NCBI GenBank assembly: GCA_001598975.1
Contig: BBXU01002635.1
Coordinates: forward strand, 1 to 53,109
DNA length: 53,109 bases
From: Parachlorella kessleri
Lineage: Eukaryota; Chlorophyta; Trebouxiophyceae; Chlorellales; Chlorellaceae
Direction: 5' to 3'
Shown piece by piece: positions 22,489 to 30,879 of the stretch; positions within the stretch are counted from its first letter, which is position 1; every line of letters starts with the position of its first letter. The translations under genes and the position numbers were made by a program. The notes beneath the pieces were generated by a model, which was given only the letters and a program-made list of their open reading frames with translations, did no database searches and had not been told where the DNA came from.

Positions 22489-23278
22489 TGGGAGTGCCAA
22501 CTCTGATGTCGTTTGCCGACTTTTTGAGAGCGCAGGGTGTTGACCCAGGCCAGCAACCCCTGCTTTTGCCAAATGGGCTGGGAGGCGTGCCGCCCATGCT
22601 TCTGCCAAACGGGCTGGGAGGCGTGCCGCCCATGCTTCTGCCAAATGGGCTGGGAGGCGTGCCGGCGGCAGCTCAGGTGGCGCCCCCCGTCCCTTGGCTC
22701 GCTTTTGGCGCAGGTGTGCCGGCGGCAGCTCAGGCGGTGCCCCCCGTCCCTTGGCTAGCGTTGGCCGCAGGCGGCGCGGGACAGCAGCAGCGGCAGCAGC
22801 AGGGGGTTGCCGGGGCGGTGGCACCAGTCGCTGCTGCTGTTGCCGCTGCTCCTGCAGCTGCTGCTGAGGCGGGGGATTCAGACTACCAGCCCACCAGCGA
22901 GGATGAGGAGGGCCCCGCGTAAGTAGGGCGGGTTTCAGCGAGTGACCTGTGCCTTGCAGGGGATCTGAGAAGAGCCGTACGCATGTTGTTGTTGGTTTTC
23001 AGGAGCGCCGTTCAAGCGGCTGATGGAGGGCAGAGCGCAGGGTGAAAGGGGTGAGGGGGGATTGTGGAATGCGCAAGGCTGAGGTTTGAAGCTGGTGGCA
23101 GCTGGTGGTTGACGAGAATGACCGCTGGGAAGCTGGTCCTGCCAGTGCTTGTCAGAGGGAGGGCGCGCAGCGTGAGGTAGCCAAGATGAAATCCTATTAG
23201 GCCCCTTGCCCGCCGTCGTGCAGGAGCAGCTCTGGGCTGTCAGATGAAGAGATGGGGAGTGATAGCGACGACGAGTAG
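6608..23278 (+). CDS. SNF2-RING chromatin remodeller / Rad5-HLTF-like ATPase with unusual N-terminal domains
   Basis: One gene of about 38 exons, roughly 1,840 residues. Exons: 6608-6814, 6932-6967, 7130-7225, 7412-8113, 8462-8556, 8895-9053, 9393-9564, 9870-9988, 10197-10356, 10931-11044, 11449-11593, 11828-11900, 12342-12498, 12561-12641, 12717-12845, 13266-13358, 13665-13820, 14307-14388, 14665-14699, 14949-15040, 15445-15570, 15857-15980, 16280-16363, 16786-16844, 17051-17185, 17400-17521, 17863-17965, 18387-18459, 18953-19125, 19461-19674, 19967-20020, 20383-20481, 20917-21068, 21253-21307, 21586-21780, then a tail 22162-22918 (one unresolved frame change), 23003-23041, 23224-23278. Phases close through residue 1557. 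Domains: an IDLT motif and nuclear-type KR stretch (residues 1-30); a Cys/His domain (about 83-150); an acidic Tyr-rich stretch; a USP-like segment (about 379-668); SNF2 lobe 1 (about 847-1230) with EEMGLGKT and LDEAHT; a RING inserted between the lobes (about 1280-1319); lobe 2 with SGSMPLKQRA, GSVGINLTAA and GRSWRMGQTR. RING between the lobes is the Rad5/HLTF/SHPRH arrangement: ATP-driven DNA translocation coupled to ubiquitin ligation in DNA-damage tolerance. The substrate is not known. Confidence 0.88.
7130..7523 (+). other. N-terminal Cys/His (CYCYVCD) domain of the SNF2 protein
   Basis: Two exons encode DLPHTRDLCGIHAF, then CYCYVCDCLASQCQHWG and SHHCNAH. The spacing of Cys and His suggests a compact zinc-binding module. 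The CYCYVCD...CxHW...HC signature occurs in plant and algal proteins, including some annotated as RPM1-interacting (RIN13-like). The family name is from memory; the residues are seen directly. It directly follows the IDLT/acidic N-terminus. Confidence 0.6.
10320..10490 (+). repeat. Duplicated exon end (SNF2 exon 9) with decayed intronic copy
   Basis: The true exon end (10320-10356) encodes LSPLLKEGAAPVQ before its GT donor. About 125 bp downstream (10444-10490) a diverged copy reads PPLREGAALVQ in one frame. The copy lies wholly inside the intron. Confidence 0.65.
10817..10919 (+). repeat. Diverged direct repeat of about 40 bp in an intron
   Basis: Two units beginning GGCTTGCCAGGG lie 63 bp apart in the intron before SNF2 exon 10 and share most positions over about 40 bp. 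The second carries an A-rich insertion. Confidence 0.6.
13471..13727 (+). repeat. Decoy copy of the SNF2 exon 17 start
   Basis: The acceptor and first ~65 bp of exon 17 (from 13661) recur in diverged form at 13471-13545. Both contain GCGTGGCGAGCTGCC followed by a C/G-rich stretch ending in CCGG. The upstream copy has an AG acceptor and a short open frame, but no phase-compatible donor with a good sequence, so I exclude it from the CDS. Confidence 0.7.
13665..17965 (+). other. SNF2 ATPase lobe 1 exons
   Basis: Exons encode the Q-like motif AMRPYQLQSLQFML, then WWYSPLLRRAS and GFCCEEMGLGKT (Walker A; the usual DEMGLGKT has E for D here), ATLVVCAVSLVGQW (motif Ia), TEYDIVVTTYATL, RWHRLVLDEAHT (DEAH box), RWLCSGTPINTDVSDLLGQF (motif III) and MIRHTKKQ. 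Spacing matches Rad5/HLTF-like enzymes. Confidence 0.9.
15284..15484 (+). repeat. Three tandem copies of an intron-exon junction (unit 76-77 bp)
   Basis: Units begin at 15284, 15360 and 15437. Each carries (or nearly carries) an AG acceptor, then CACCCTGGTGGTGTG and TCGCTGGTGGGCCA-like sequence, the code for motif Ia of the SNF2 ATPase. Only the third continues into the real exon (15445-15570). The first has lost the TGCAG acceptor. Confidence 0.88.
18765..18965 (+). repeat. Repeated acceptor-region copies before the RING exon
   Basis: Sequences like CCATGCCCTGCCCCTC recur at about 18770 and 18855. The second ends TGCAGGACC, as the true acceptor does at 18949-18955. After GGACCT the decoy diverges from the coding sequence. 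Confidence 0.5.
18953..19674 (+). other. C3HC4 RING finger between helicase lobes
   Basis: Two exons encode ECPVCMDNFEGPCITPCHHW, then FCRECI and CPLCRAQL. All eight C3HC4 zinc ligands are present, consistent with E3 ubiquitin-ligase activity. An Ala/Glu-rich linker of about 60 residues follows, before helicase lobe 2. Confidence 0.92.
20501..20673 (+). repeat. Two-copy intronic direct repeat
   Basis: Units at 20501-20570 and 20609-20673 share CAGCTACCGGGTTCAG and flanks such as GAGGTGGCA. They lie in the intron between helicase-C exons. Confidence 0.8.
20783..20992 (+). repeat. Decoy copy of a helicase-C exon start
   Basis: 20783-20870 is a diverged copy of 20907-20992, which spans the acceptor and first ~75 bp of the exon encoding motif V. 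Both share ACCCGCCCACC and CTCAGCATGCGCAGCGG. The decoy has CTGCAAG in place of CTGCAG and a disrupted reading frame. Confidence 0.85.
22559..22666 (+). repeat. 36-bp coding tandem repeat, three copies
   Basis: Three near-identical 36-bp units each encode LLPNGLGGVPPM (the last copy changes at its end). They lie in the open frame of the SNF2 tail. Confidence 0.9.
22659..22772 (+). repeat. 57-bp coding tandem repeat, two copies
   Basis: Two 57-bp units encode GVPAAAQVAPPVPWLAFGA and a close variant. They directly follow, and partly overlap, the 36-bp array. Confidence 0.85.
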
Positions 23279-24142
23279 GCAGCAAGCCGTATCAGCAGTC
23301 CTGGCGGCATCTGTCCCTGTCAGTATAGCCAACTGAGTAGACTAGACCTATAGCCTAGGTGTGTGATGTGAACCTTTATGTGAGAACAGGCAGGGAGGCA
23401 GCTTGTAAATTGCCAAGCTACGTGCAACTTGCCATATAATCCTTGAACACAGTGCTTGCCTGCAGGCAGCCTCTGCCAGATTAGGGGTGGTATACGCTAG
23501 CGCCTGTCAAGAGCGACCCAGTGTTTACTGGCCCCTCACTGCAGTGCTGCAGCTGCGTGTACATCTTTAACCTTTCTATGTACAATGCTTGCACCATGTT
23601 AAATTGCAAAGTACATGTCATGCGACCAAGCCATAGTCCGCGCTTCAGCAGTGACACTAGGGAAGGGGCCTCGAGTACTGCCGCAAGAGGTCAGAAGTCC
23701 CCTGGTAAAGAAGCCCGCGAGTCAGCAACGGTCAAAGAAAACATTGGAGGGCAGCACGTACAGGCGTTGCTGACGGTAGTGACGCCTACGGCATCACTAC
23801 AGTGTGAATAAAGCAGCAGTTGCTAATAGAGTTTGGGAGGGAGGAGAGAGGTCCCACGCACAAGATGGTACACGCGAAACACAGCAACTAGGGAAGTGCC
23901 CACTCCGCAACACAAGTCTACGCAAGGCAGAGGCCAGGTCACACACAGGACACGCATGCGCCATCGATTGCTGACAGAGCCGCAAAGTAGTACAGCCACT
24001 GCCCCCGCCCCCTGAAGCCCAGAGCTGTAAGCTCAATATAGGCTGGACCCATCAGCTAATATGCAGAGGCCTCCTCGGAGGCCTTGGTGGGCGGGCCTGG
24101 CAGCTGCCTCCACCACTACGAACCCCTACTCATGATGACTCA
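23279..24142. other. Intergenic region, convergent 3' flanks
   Basis: About 860 bp between the SNF2 stop and the TRIC stop. It holds both 3' UTRs and a partial duplicate of the TRIC coding end (24062-24107). I see no further gene. Confidence 0.6.
23404..23408 (+). terminator. TGTAA polyadenylation motif of the SNF2 gene
   Basis: TGTAA lies about 125 nt after the proposed stop at 23276-23278, a typical place for the green-algal poly(A) signal. Confidence 0.45.
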
Positions 24143-24195
24143 TCAGTAAGCTGAGGCCTCCCGGAGGGCCTTGGAGGGCGGCCCCGGCAGCGGCA
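24062..24195 (-). repeat. Duplicated end of the TRIC coding sequence
   Basis: The last ~45 bp of coding sequence (24150-24195) recur diverged at 24062-24107 in the 3' flank. Shared parts include GAGGCCT, GGAGG and GGCCTTGG, and the flanking CATCAG is also repeated. The copy is in the same orientation. Confidence 0.7.
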
Positions 24196-26495
24196 TGGCG
24201 GGCTTGAGTATGTGGCGGTACTGGTCAATGTGGTTCAGCATGATCAGCCGCGGCCCCGGGGGGATCCCCACTTCCCGCAGCGAGCTGCAGCAGGGGAAAG
24301 GGTGGGTGTGTGTCTCATTCATTGTCCAGGCAGGCAAGGTGGAAAGGTGCGTCCCAAAGCTGGCAAGGGTTGGGGAGGCAAGGGGCACATAGGCTGCAGA
24401 CCAACAACGAGCATACCATGCAAGCAGAGCAACCAAGGGAGGAGGATAGGGGCCTGGCAGGCATACTACTTAGGTAACGAACCAGCCACCCAGTCAATCC
24501 GGTGCCCGGAAAAACTACCCAGCCCCTCACCTCCTGTCCCAGAGCAGGATGGTGTTGTCCTTGAGCAGCCCCCGCTTCAAGTTCTTCTCGTACTTCTGCA
24601 GCAACAAGGCAACAACCCACACATGCATAGTCAAGCACCACCACAACACGAAGCTGCATAGTTTCACAAGCCTGGGCCTCCGGGCAGGTGGCCAGGAGGT
24701 ACCACAACAGCATCCCAGGCATTCATCACCAGCAGCAGTTGCGTCAGGCCAGGTGTAGGCACTGCCTGAGCACACCGGACCCCCCCCCCCCTTTCTTACC
24801 CCGCAAGAAACCCTCGAGCCCTTAAGAGACCTCCCAAGGCGCCCCCTTGCAAACTCACTGCCTATTGCAGGGACAAGGGTACAGCGCTACTGCCCCTCCC
24901 ACACGCTTTTCACAGAGATTGGAGCAACCCACCGCATAGCCCAGCGACGTCAGCAGCTGCTTCACTTTGGTGTACTCCACCTCCTCAGACTTGGGCCCCA
25001 CAAACGTCTCCCCTAGCTGCAGCAGCAACGCAGGTGGGAGAACAGAAAGATCAGGAAACTACTCACATCAATCTCCTCAACTCCACGTCGGGGTCAGCAG
25101 TGCATACAGGCACGGGCCCTCTCAGTGCTCTCAGGCAATTTGCACAGCACAGCCTAAACGACGTAGCAAGGTAGCAAGGTCGGAAGGGCGGAACATTCGT
25201 GCTAGCACAGCGACCGCGGCCACATGCCGCAGCCCCTAGCCGGACAGCACAGCCTTGCATGGGGCAGCTGTCGGGCTACATAGGCAGCAGCATGTGTGAA
25301 TGCATGCATGCCCAGCCTTTGCCGAGGTTGCCACATCGACTAAACCCCCCCCTTCTTCCCTCCCATTGCGGAACTCCGGCACCCCTGTTCCGCATCAGCA
25401 CCCACCTTGTAGATGCCCCCCTGGAACAGCGCAAAGAGCACGCCCGAGGAGAACGCCGCCATCAGCGGATTTTGCTGCGTGGCCACCTGCATAGGGTTGG
25501 CTGCTGCGCCGCCGCCAACTGTGCTGACCAGAGAGAAGGCTGCGCCCGATGTGAATGCTGCTATCATCCTGCGATGAGGGACAACCAAGGGAAGGGGTAG
25601 GTAACAACTTCCCCAGACAGCTGGCCGGGGAGTGGCAGGTCACAGAGCTGTGTAGGTGTTAAACACCGCCCAGGGGCGCAGGCTGTGGTTTGGTTTGAGG
25701 TTGAGAACAGGTTGAGAACACAGGAAGGAGATCCCAGTCCTGCCTGCTTGTGCGCTCTCATGCAGCCCATGCTGCACCTTGGATGGGGCCCAACCCAGCC
25801 AAGTAAGGGAGGCGAAGGGTTACCAAACACCTCTGTGCTACGGCAAGCACAGCCACCCTGCATAGTTACTTTGCACAGCCAACCAAACTAGCCCCAGCGT
25901 CCGCATATTCCTCAATCATCCAGCTTCTCCCCTTCACGTGGGACACCCAAGGCAGCCCCCTGCTCCCACAAATACTGCCAGGCGCACTCACGAGCCTTGA
26001 ATGTCCTCCTTGCCGCGGATGCGTTTCAGCAGCGACGTCATGCCTGCATTGACGCCCGTCATGACTGCAAAGTTGCGGGCTTGCTGCACAGGGCCGCCTA
26101 GCTTCATGAGTTGCGCGGTGGGCCCGTTGGCTGCTGCAGCTCCTGGTTCGTTGGCAGTCATTTGCGTCATCTGCAGCCAGCAGCAACAACAGTGGGTCAC
26201 AGCAGCACCCACCAGCGTCAGCACCGGAGGCACAAGAGCCCAAGCACGGTGCATTTTCTTAGTGAGGTTCCCAACATGCTGGCAACGGCTATCTGCCGGG
26301 GTTGCAGTCACTCACATAGCCCATCATGCCGCCCAAGAAGGCTCCCTGAAAGCTTCCAAAGAGGCCCGTGGAGATTGCCTCAACCCAGGGCGGCTGCCGC
26401 ACTAGCCATTTTTCTGCCTCCTGCCGCAGCTTCTTTGGTACCTCTTGCAGTTTATTGTTCTTGAGTATGGCCAGTGGTCCGGCCTCCTGAGACAT
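24143..26495 (-). CDS. Tim17/22/23-family organelle protein with SAM domain (TRIC/HP30-like)
   Basis: Six exons: 26495-26316, 26170-25992, 25568-25406, 25016-24933, 24595-24531, 24284-24143, giving 270 residues against about 260 for Arabidopsis HP30/TRIC proteins. The Tim17-family membrane region (about 36-170) shows FGSFQGAFLGGMMGY, VQQARNFAVMTGVNAGMTS, LLKRIRGKEDIQGSMIAAF and FSSGVLFALFQGGIYK, with glycine-rich membrane helices. The C-terminal SAM domain starts at about 175 with TFVGPKSEEVEY and KQLLTSLGY, then KYEKNLKRGLLKDNTILLW and GIPPGPRLIMLNHI. In Arabidopsis TRIC1/2 take part in tRNA import into mitochondria, the SAM domain binding tRNA; related HP30 proteins act in plastid envelope import. 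Location here is therefore mitochondrial inner membrane or plastid envelope by inference. Divergent with the next gene. Confidence 0.9.
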
Positions 26496-26797
26496 GATGA
26501 AGAGACGATCCAAACTGCGACGAAGATGTTGTGCTGTCGCCAAGCAACGGTGCTGCTTCCAAGGCTCTGTCTAGGGTGTCAAGGCACCCTCGATAGGCGA
26601 AGTCGCTGGACTTCCCAAGCGGCCAGCTTTGTCCCGCGCATTCCTTTGACTAAGATATCTAGTCCCTGTCTGTGAGATTGTTCACATCAACCTGCACCCT
26701 AAATCGGTGAAGGATTCTTTTGTATTTGCAGCACAGTCTTCCTGCCACTCAAGCTGCAGTGCGCCCGAGCGCCATCAAGCACATTTCCACACCGGCC
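26496..26797. promoter_or_regulatory. Divergent promoter region between TRIC-like and plastid-type genes
   Basis: 302 bp between two head-to-head start codons. No specific element recognised; the promoter role is inferred from arrangement. Confidence 0.5.
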
Positions 26798-28715
26798 ATG
26801 ACGGCTATTAGCTCCCTATTGCGGGGAGTCGCAAACTGTAAGTTTCAACCTTTGTGCCCTATGCCTGCCATACTGCTCAGGGACGTCCCTGAGGAGCATC
26901 CCACTGCCGGCGACCCCACTTGCAGGGCAAGTGAAGGCAAGGAGCCAAGCAGTCCCTACACACAGAAGGCAATATGCACATCTTCGAGTTCAAGCTCAGG
27001 CAGGGTGAGACGAACGACCTGTGCAGCTGTTTGGCATTGTGGCAGGTAGTCAGCCTAGCTAGGCAGGTTTGCCACAAACCTGTTCCAGCTCTGTGGCAAG
27101 GCCACAGAAGCCCCACTGCACCCAAGCATACTGCACCCAAGCATACAGTCCAGCAGTGTATGGTGACAAGTGCAGGGACTTTGGGGAGACCTTCAAGCGG
27201 GTGGCGAGGCAGGTGCAAGCCTCGCTGCCGATTGTGGGCCTCATCTCACGGCTGGCCACTCCTGAAGGCGGCATAGGTTCAGATATGCAGGTAGGCGCTG
27301 TCCCTGCGGGTGCCCCCTATCAGGCTGAAGCTGGCGGCGTGCTCGCAATTTGTGCCAGTAGTGTGCTGCTTTCAGCCGTTTTAGTCCATGGGACAAGCCT
27401 TTGTGCTGCCGTGCTCTTCTTGGACCTTTGGTATATGTGCCTCCTTATGCTGCAGCTGGCTTGCTGTCCGCGAAAGGGCTGCTCAGAAGTCGCACACTGA
27501 TCGGATGAGTCCCAGTTGCCATGGCACACCCATGCACTCGAGAAGAAGCTTACAGTGTCGTTGTTGTGCGCAGGCATACCCAGAGTTCTGCAGAGCAGTG
27601 TTTGAAGCCGCTCCGCCAGGCTTCCAGATAGCTGTTGCAGAGCTGCAGGACAGATATGGGAAGGCAAGTATGCTGCTGCGACTACTTTCTACTTGCTTAC
27701 TACATATCTTGTAACCCCTTCACTCTGCCTAGGCCGGCATACATACACCCTACTGTGTCGGTGGCGCCTCATTACGCGGGCTCAGCCATACGTCTTTGAA
27801 GGCATGAAATGAGGATATGTCCCCGAGTGTGCTTTGCTGGATCTGCTTGCAGCCCTGCCAACGGCGATATGTGCTGCTGGTGCTGTGGATGGCGCGGCTC
27901 GGCGCAGGAGTGCTGTCTGGAAAAAGCATTGCAGATGCTGCCCGGAGGCTTCGCTTCTCGTAAGTGGCCCTGGATGCCTGACATACCACTGCTAACCTGC
28001 CCTGCTTATGCGGGGCATTGTCAAGCTCTCGGCAGGCTATGCAGTTGTTGGTTGGGCCGGTAGTTGCAGTCCAGCACCTAAGACTTGCAAATGTTTACTG
28101 CTATCGAAACTAGCAGGGCTAGATGTATATTCAGTGTTTGCACCAAGCCAGGAGAGCCAACTGGTTCCCTCTGTGTGGTGCATGCAGGTTTGATATCGAG
28201 TTCGAGATGGAGCGCTTTGAACAGAACGTGCAGGACATCTTCAAGGCAAGTTGTAGAGCTAACAATATAAAGTTGGGGCCACCTCAACTGGGCTTTGGTC
28301 GTGTACATGCCACCGTCATCTATTTGAACATCAAGTATTTTGGGTGTGGGGATTACAGGGTCGCCCTGCTGGGCTCAAGTGGCCATCAAACCCGGCAGAC
28401 TGGCAGGGTGGCTAGACGCCCGGCCGCTGGAATTAGCGAAAGTGTCAGTGTCATCTTTATCGTAACTGCTTTCTGCAGAAGTACACCTACCTGGAGCGCC
28501 CGCAGGGCACGCTGCAGCAGCAAGCAGATCTGGCAGTTGACGGCCTTGCCAGGCTGTGTCTCAACCTGCCAGACGGCCAGCCGGTGCCGGAGGCGGACGA
28601 GAAGCTCATAATGGACGCGGCGGCAGGGGCGTTCTGGGATGTCCCGGGCGGGAGGGAGGCGGTGCAGCGCAGCATGGCCAGCAGGGAGCAACGCAAGGAT
28701 GCGTATGCCTTGTAG
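26798..28715 (+). CDS. Conserved plastid-type protein (possibly PSA3-like photosystem I assembly factor)
   Basis: Seven exons: 26798-26837, 26926-27004, 27176-27290, 27574-27663, 27853-27959, 28188-28245, 28479-28715, giving 241 residues. The first ~40 residues (MTAISSLLRGVANCW..., Arg/Gln/Ser-rich, few acids) look like a chloroplast transit peptide. The mature part has strongly conserved-looking blocks: DFGETFKRVARQVQASLPIV, AYPEFCRAVFEAAPPGFQIA, VAELQDRYGK, WMARLGAGVLSGKSIADAAR, FDIEFEMERFEQNVQDIFKK and a C-terminal helix region ending SREQRKDAYAL. No catalytic motif is apparent. The block pattern recalls a plant/algal plastid family, with PSA3 as my best guess at low certainty. Two introns (27664 and 28246) start with GC instead of GT. 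The end of the last exon is repeated downstream. Confidence 0.8.
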
Positions 28716-28990
28716 CACCAGGGCAGCACGCAAGGAAATGGCAGGTGGGGGGTCCTCTGGACCTGCCTGGTGGGAGGGATGCGGCGCACAGCGGCGATGA
28801 TGGAGCTATACCAGGATGCGTATCTGTTGTAGCGCAGCAGGGGCTGGCGGCATGGCTAGCAAGGAATGGCACATAGCTGCATACACTGGGTGATACAGGG
28901 GTTTGCCAACGGTGCAGGCCCATTTCTGAGGGAGCTCCCTGGAGGGGAGGGAGGCGGGGCAGGGACACATGACAAGCAGGGGCAGCAGGA
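28640..28990 (+). repeat. Three diverged copies of the last coding exon end
   Basis: The coding end (about 28640-28735) recurs at about 28745-28840 and, more weakly, at about 28925-28985. The second copy keeps GGATGCGTAT followed by TGTTGTAG, matching the true stop context GGATGCGTATGCCTTGTAG. All copies keep GGGAGGGA-type sequence. Confidence 0.7.
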
Positions 28991-29628
28991 GGGTGAGCGT
29001 GCCTTACAATAGCAGCAAGCCTTACAGAGAGGCGGAATTTCGCCTGGTTGGAGTGAGGTACTGCACGGCCGCATCACAGCTTTTGTGACATGTGACAATT
29101 TTTGCCTTCGTGTTGAGGGGTGTGCGTGATGGTGCAAACGCTTGGATGTGTTTCACAGTGAGGTGAGTCCTGTAGGCGTGATACACAAATCCAGTCAGGA
29201 TGTCCTGTGGTCTTTATATTGGCAGTTGTCAGCCTGTAGTTAACCACCTGACGAACTGCTGTTGTTTTATTATCTTGATACACCGTCCTGTAAGGCTTCC
29301 CCTGTTGAAAACCCCAATGGAATCACCAGCTGCAGCTCCGGGGCAACATATCCTCAAACGGAGCAAGGCCTGCAATGATGGATACAGATCGTGCACGCAG
29401 CCGTGTGAGGACCTTGTCATCCCTCCTCGTAACGTGGACAACGTTGGATTAACCCTACTAAAAGGAGGCTGGTCTGGTGGGGTGAGGGGCATGCGCTTGC
29501 GCCCTGGGGCACGGACGCAGGGCGCGAGAGTGCGCGGTGCCTCGAGCGGCTCCGAAGGGCCTCCATCTCTTATCAAAACCTTTGCGGCCTTTGATATTCA
29601 GTGTTTTTCCGCGCTTGCAGTTTGCACC

Positions 29629-30681
29629 ATGGCGTCGTTGCCATTCCTGAGCTGCCGGCCCTGCCAGCCTGCCCTAAGCTGCAGACAGCCAAGGTGTCTA
29701 ACTGCAGCTACAAGTCCACCAGTACTATTTGCCCACAGAGGTGCCTTCAGAGGTATGCATCTACCTCTCTTTCCATCAGGCATGCAACCAAGGTCCCCCT
29801 CAGGCTATACAGATGCGTCAGCCTGCAGGCAAACCCTACAACAAGGTTGCCCCAGGATTTGCGACAGAGCCACTCATTTCCTTGCGTGCATAGCTGCAGG
29901 TACCAGATTACAAAGACAGGCTACCAGAGGGTCTACCACCTCGCAGGCACACACTGAAGCGGCGCAGCGTGGAGAAGCGCAGGACATCTCAGGCAAACAT
30001 AAGCCGGCCTCTCCAAAGCTGGCGGACTTCGGTTTTGTGGCAGCCCTCCTCCTGCACTGGTTTAAAGTCAACAAAGAAGCCACCAGTGTCTTCTGGTCCT
30101 GTCTTAAGTTCATGAACCTTCCTTGGGAGTTGGCCACAGCGTCCGCTTTCTTTTCTGCCACCCTTCTGGGATTAGGATTGGCAGCATCCTGCGTGGCCCT
30201 GATGCATAGGAGGGATCCCGACAATAACAGCTCCCTACGGAGGTTATTTGCATGGCCTGGGGGCTTCGAAGTCAGCGGGTTGTTAATGGTTGGATGGTAT
30301 GCCTGCATTCTATCTGCCAAGCTAGTAGGGCTGCTGCCGGTTGGCCCTCAGCAGGCAGACATTGAGAAAGCAGTTTTTATAAAGCGGTCAGTTGCCGCAG
30401 GTTGGGCGTCTCGCAGCCTTACTGTTGTTGCAACGGTGCTTGTGGGCCCTGCAGCAGAAGAGATTTTCCACCGTGGCTTCTTGCTCCCTAGGCTGGCCAG
30501 CCACATGCCACGGTGGGCTGCCATGGCTGTGTCAGCAGTGCTCTTCACTCTGGCCCATAACTCTCTATACCCTACGCGGACCATCCATAACCTGGTGTAT
30601 GACGTCTTGTTTTTTAGCTCTGGCAGCTTGTGGCCATCCTTCCTCCTGCATGCCCTCTGGAATGCTTACTGCTTCAGATAG
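29629..30681 (+). CDS. CPBP (CAAX-like) intramembrane metalloprotease, array copy 1
   Basis: Two exons, 29629-29752 and 29900-30681, give 301 residues. The intron has no in-frame stop and is 147 nt, so retention would add 49 residues; the splice is supported because its boundaries also exist in copies 2 and 3. The N-terminus MASLPFLSCRPCQPAL is rich in Ser/Cys/Arg, like a plastid transit peptide. The hydrophobic body has about six membrane segments. CPBP motifs are complete: motif 1 AAEEIFHRGF (Glu228, Glu229, Arg233), motif 2 FTLAH (His261), motif 3 HALWN (His292, Asn296). This Rce1/CAAX-protease-like family holds a catalytic metal inside the membrane. Plant plastid members include regulators of chloroplast development, but the substrate here is unknown. 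Confidence 0.88.
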   Translation: MASLPFLSCRPCQPALSCRQPRCLTAATSPPVLFAHRGAFRGMHLPLFPSGMQPRSPSGYTDASACRQTLQQGCPRICDRATHFLACIAAGTRLQRQATRGSTTSQAHTEAAQRGEAQDISGKHKPASPKLADFGFVAALLLHWFKVNKEATSVFWSCLKFMNLPWELATASAFFSATLLGLGLAASCVALMHRRDPDNNSSLRRLFAWPGGFEVSGLLMVGWYACILSAKLVGLLPVGPQQADIEKAVFIKRSVAAGWASRSLTVVATVLVGPAAEEIFHRGFLLPRLASHMPRWAAMAVSAVLFTLAHNSLYPTRTIHNLVYDVLFFSSGSLWPSFLLHALWNAYCFR

Positions 30682-30879
30682 TGGTGAATCCAGTAGCAGT
30701 ACTTGTGTTGAAATTGTGGCAGGCGGTGCTAAAAGGGACAAGAACTAGGAGCGGTCTGTACTGACATGGCAACGGAGGAACTTCGCCCTTTCTGACAGCC
30801 AGCATCGACTCGATCCGGTAGCCTCAAGGATCACACAGCGGTGCAAACTGGCAGGAGATAGTATATCTCGGCCTCGCCC

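Larger units (their letters stand above)
22162..22918 (+). other. Low-complexity C-terminal tail with a frame change
   Basis: The tail starts with an acidic motif (PPSEDEDDAPGPS), then Ala/Arg/Gln-rich sequence, a poly-Gln or poly-Ser tract (depending on frame) at about 22455-22490, and LMSFADFLRAQGVDPGQQP. The entry frame runs to a stop at 22504-22506, but the open frame downstream differs by one base. No good intron is visible between them. Either a small cryptic intron, or a repeat-length change or sequencing error in the CAG tract, explains it. A strong GTAAGT donor follows at 22919. Confidence 0.6.

Noticed and set aside
29200..29628. In-frame extension upstream of CPBP copy 1
   Set aside because: The ATG at 29629 is shared with copy 2 and begins a good transit peptide; upstream sequence is a repeated 5' flank.
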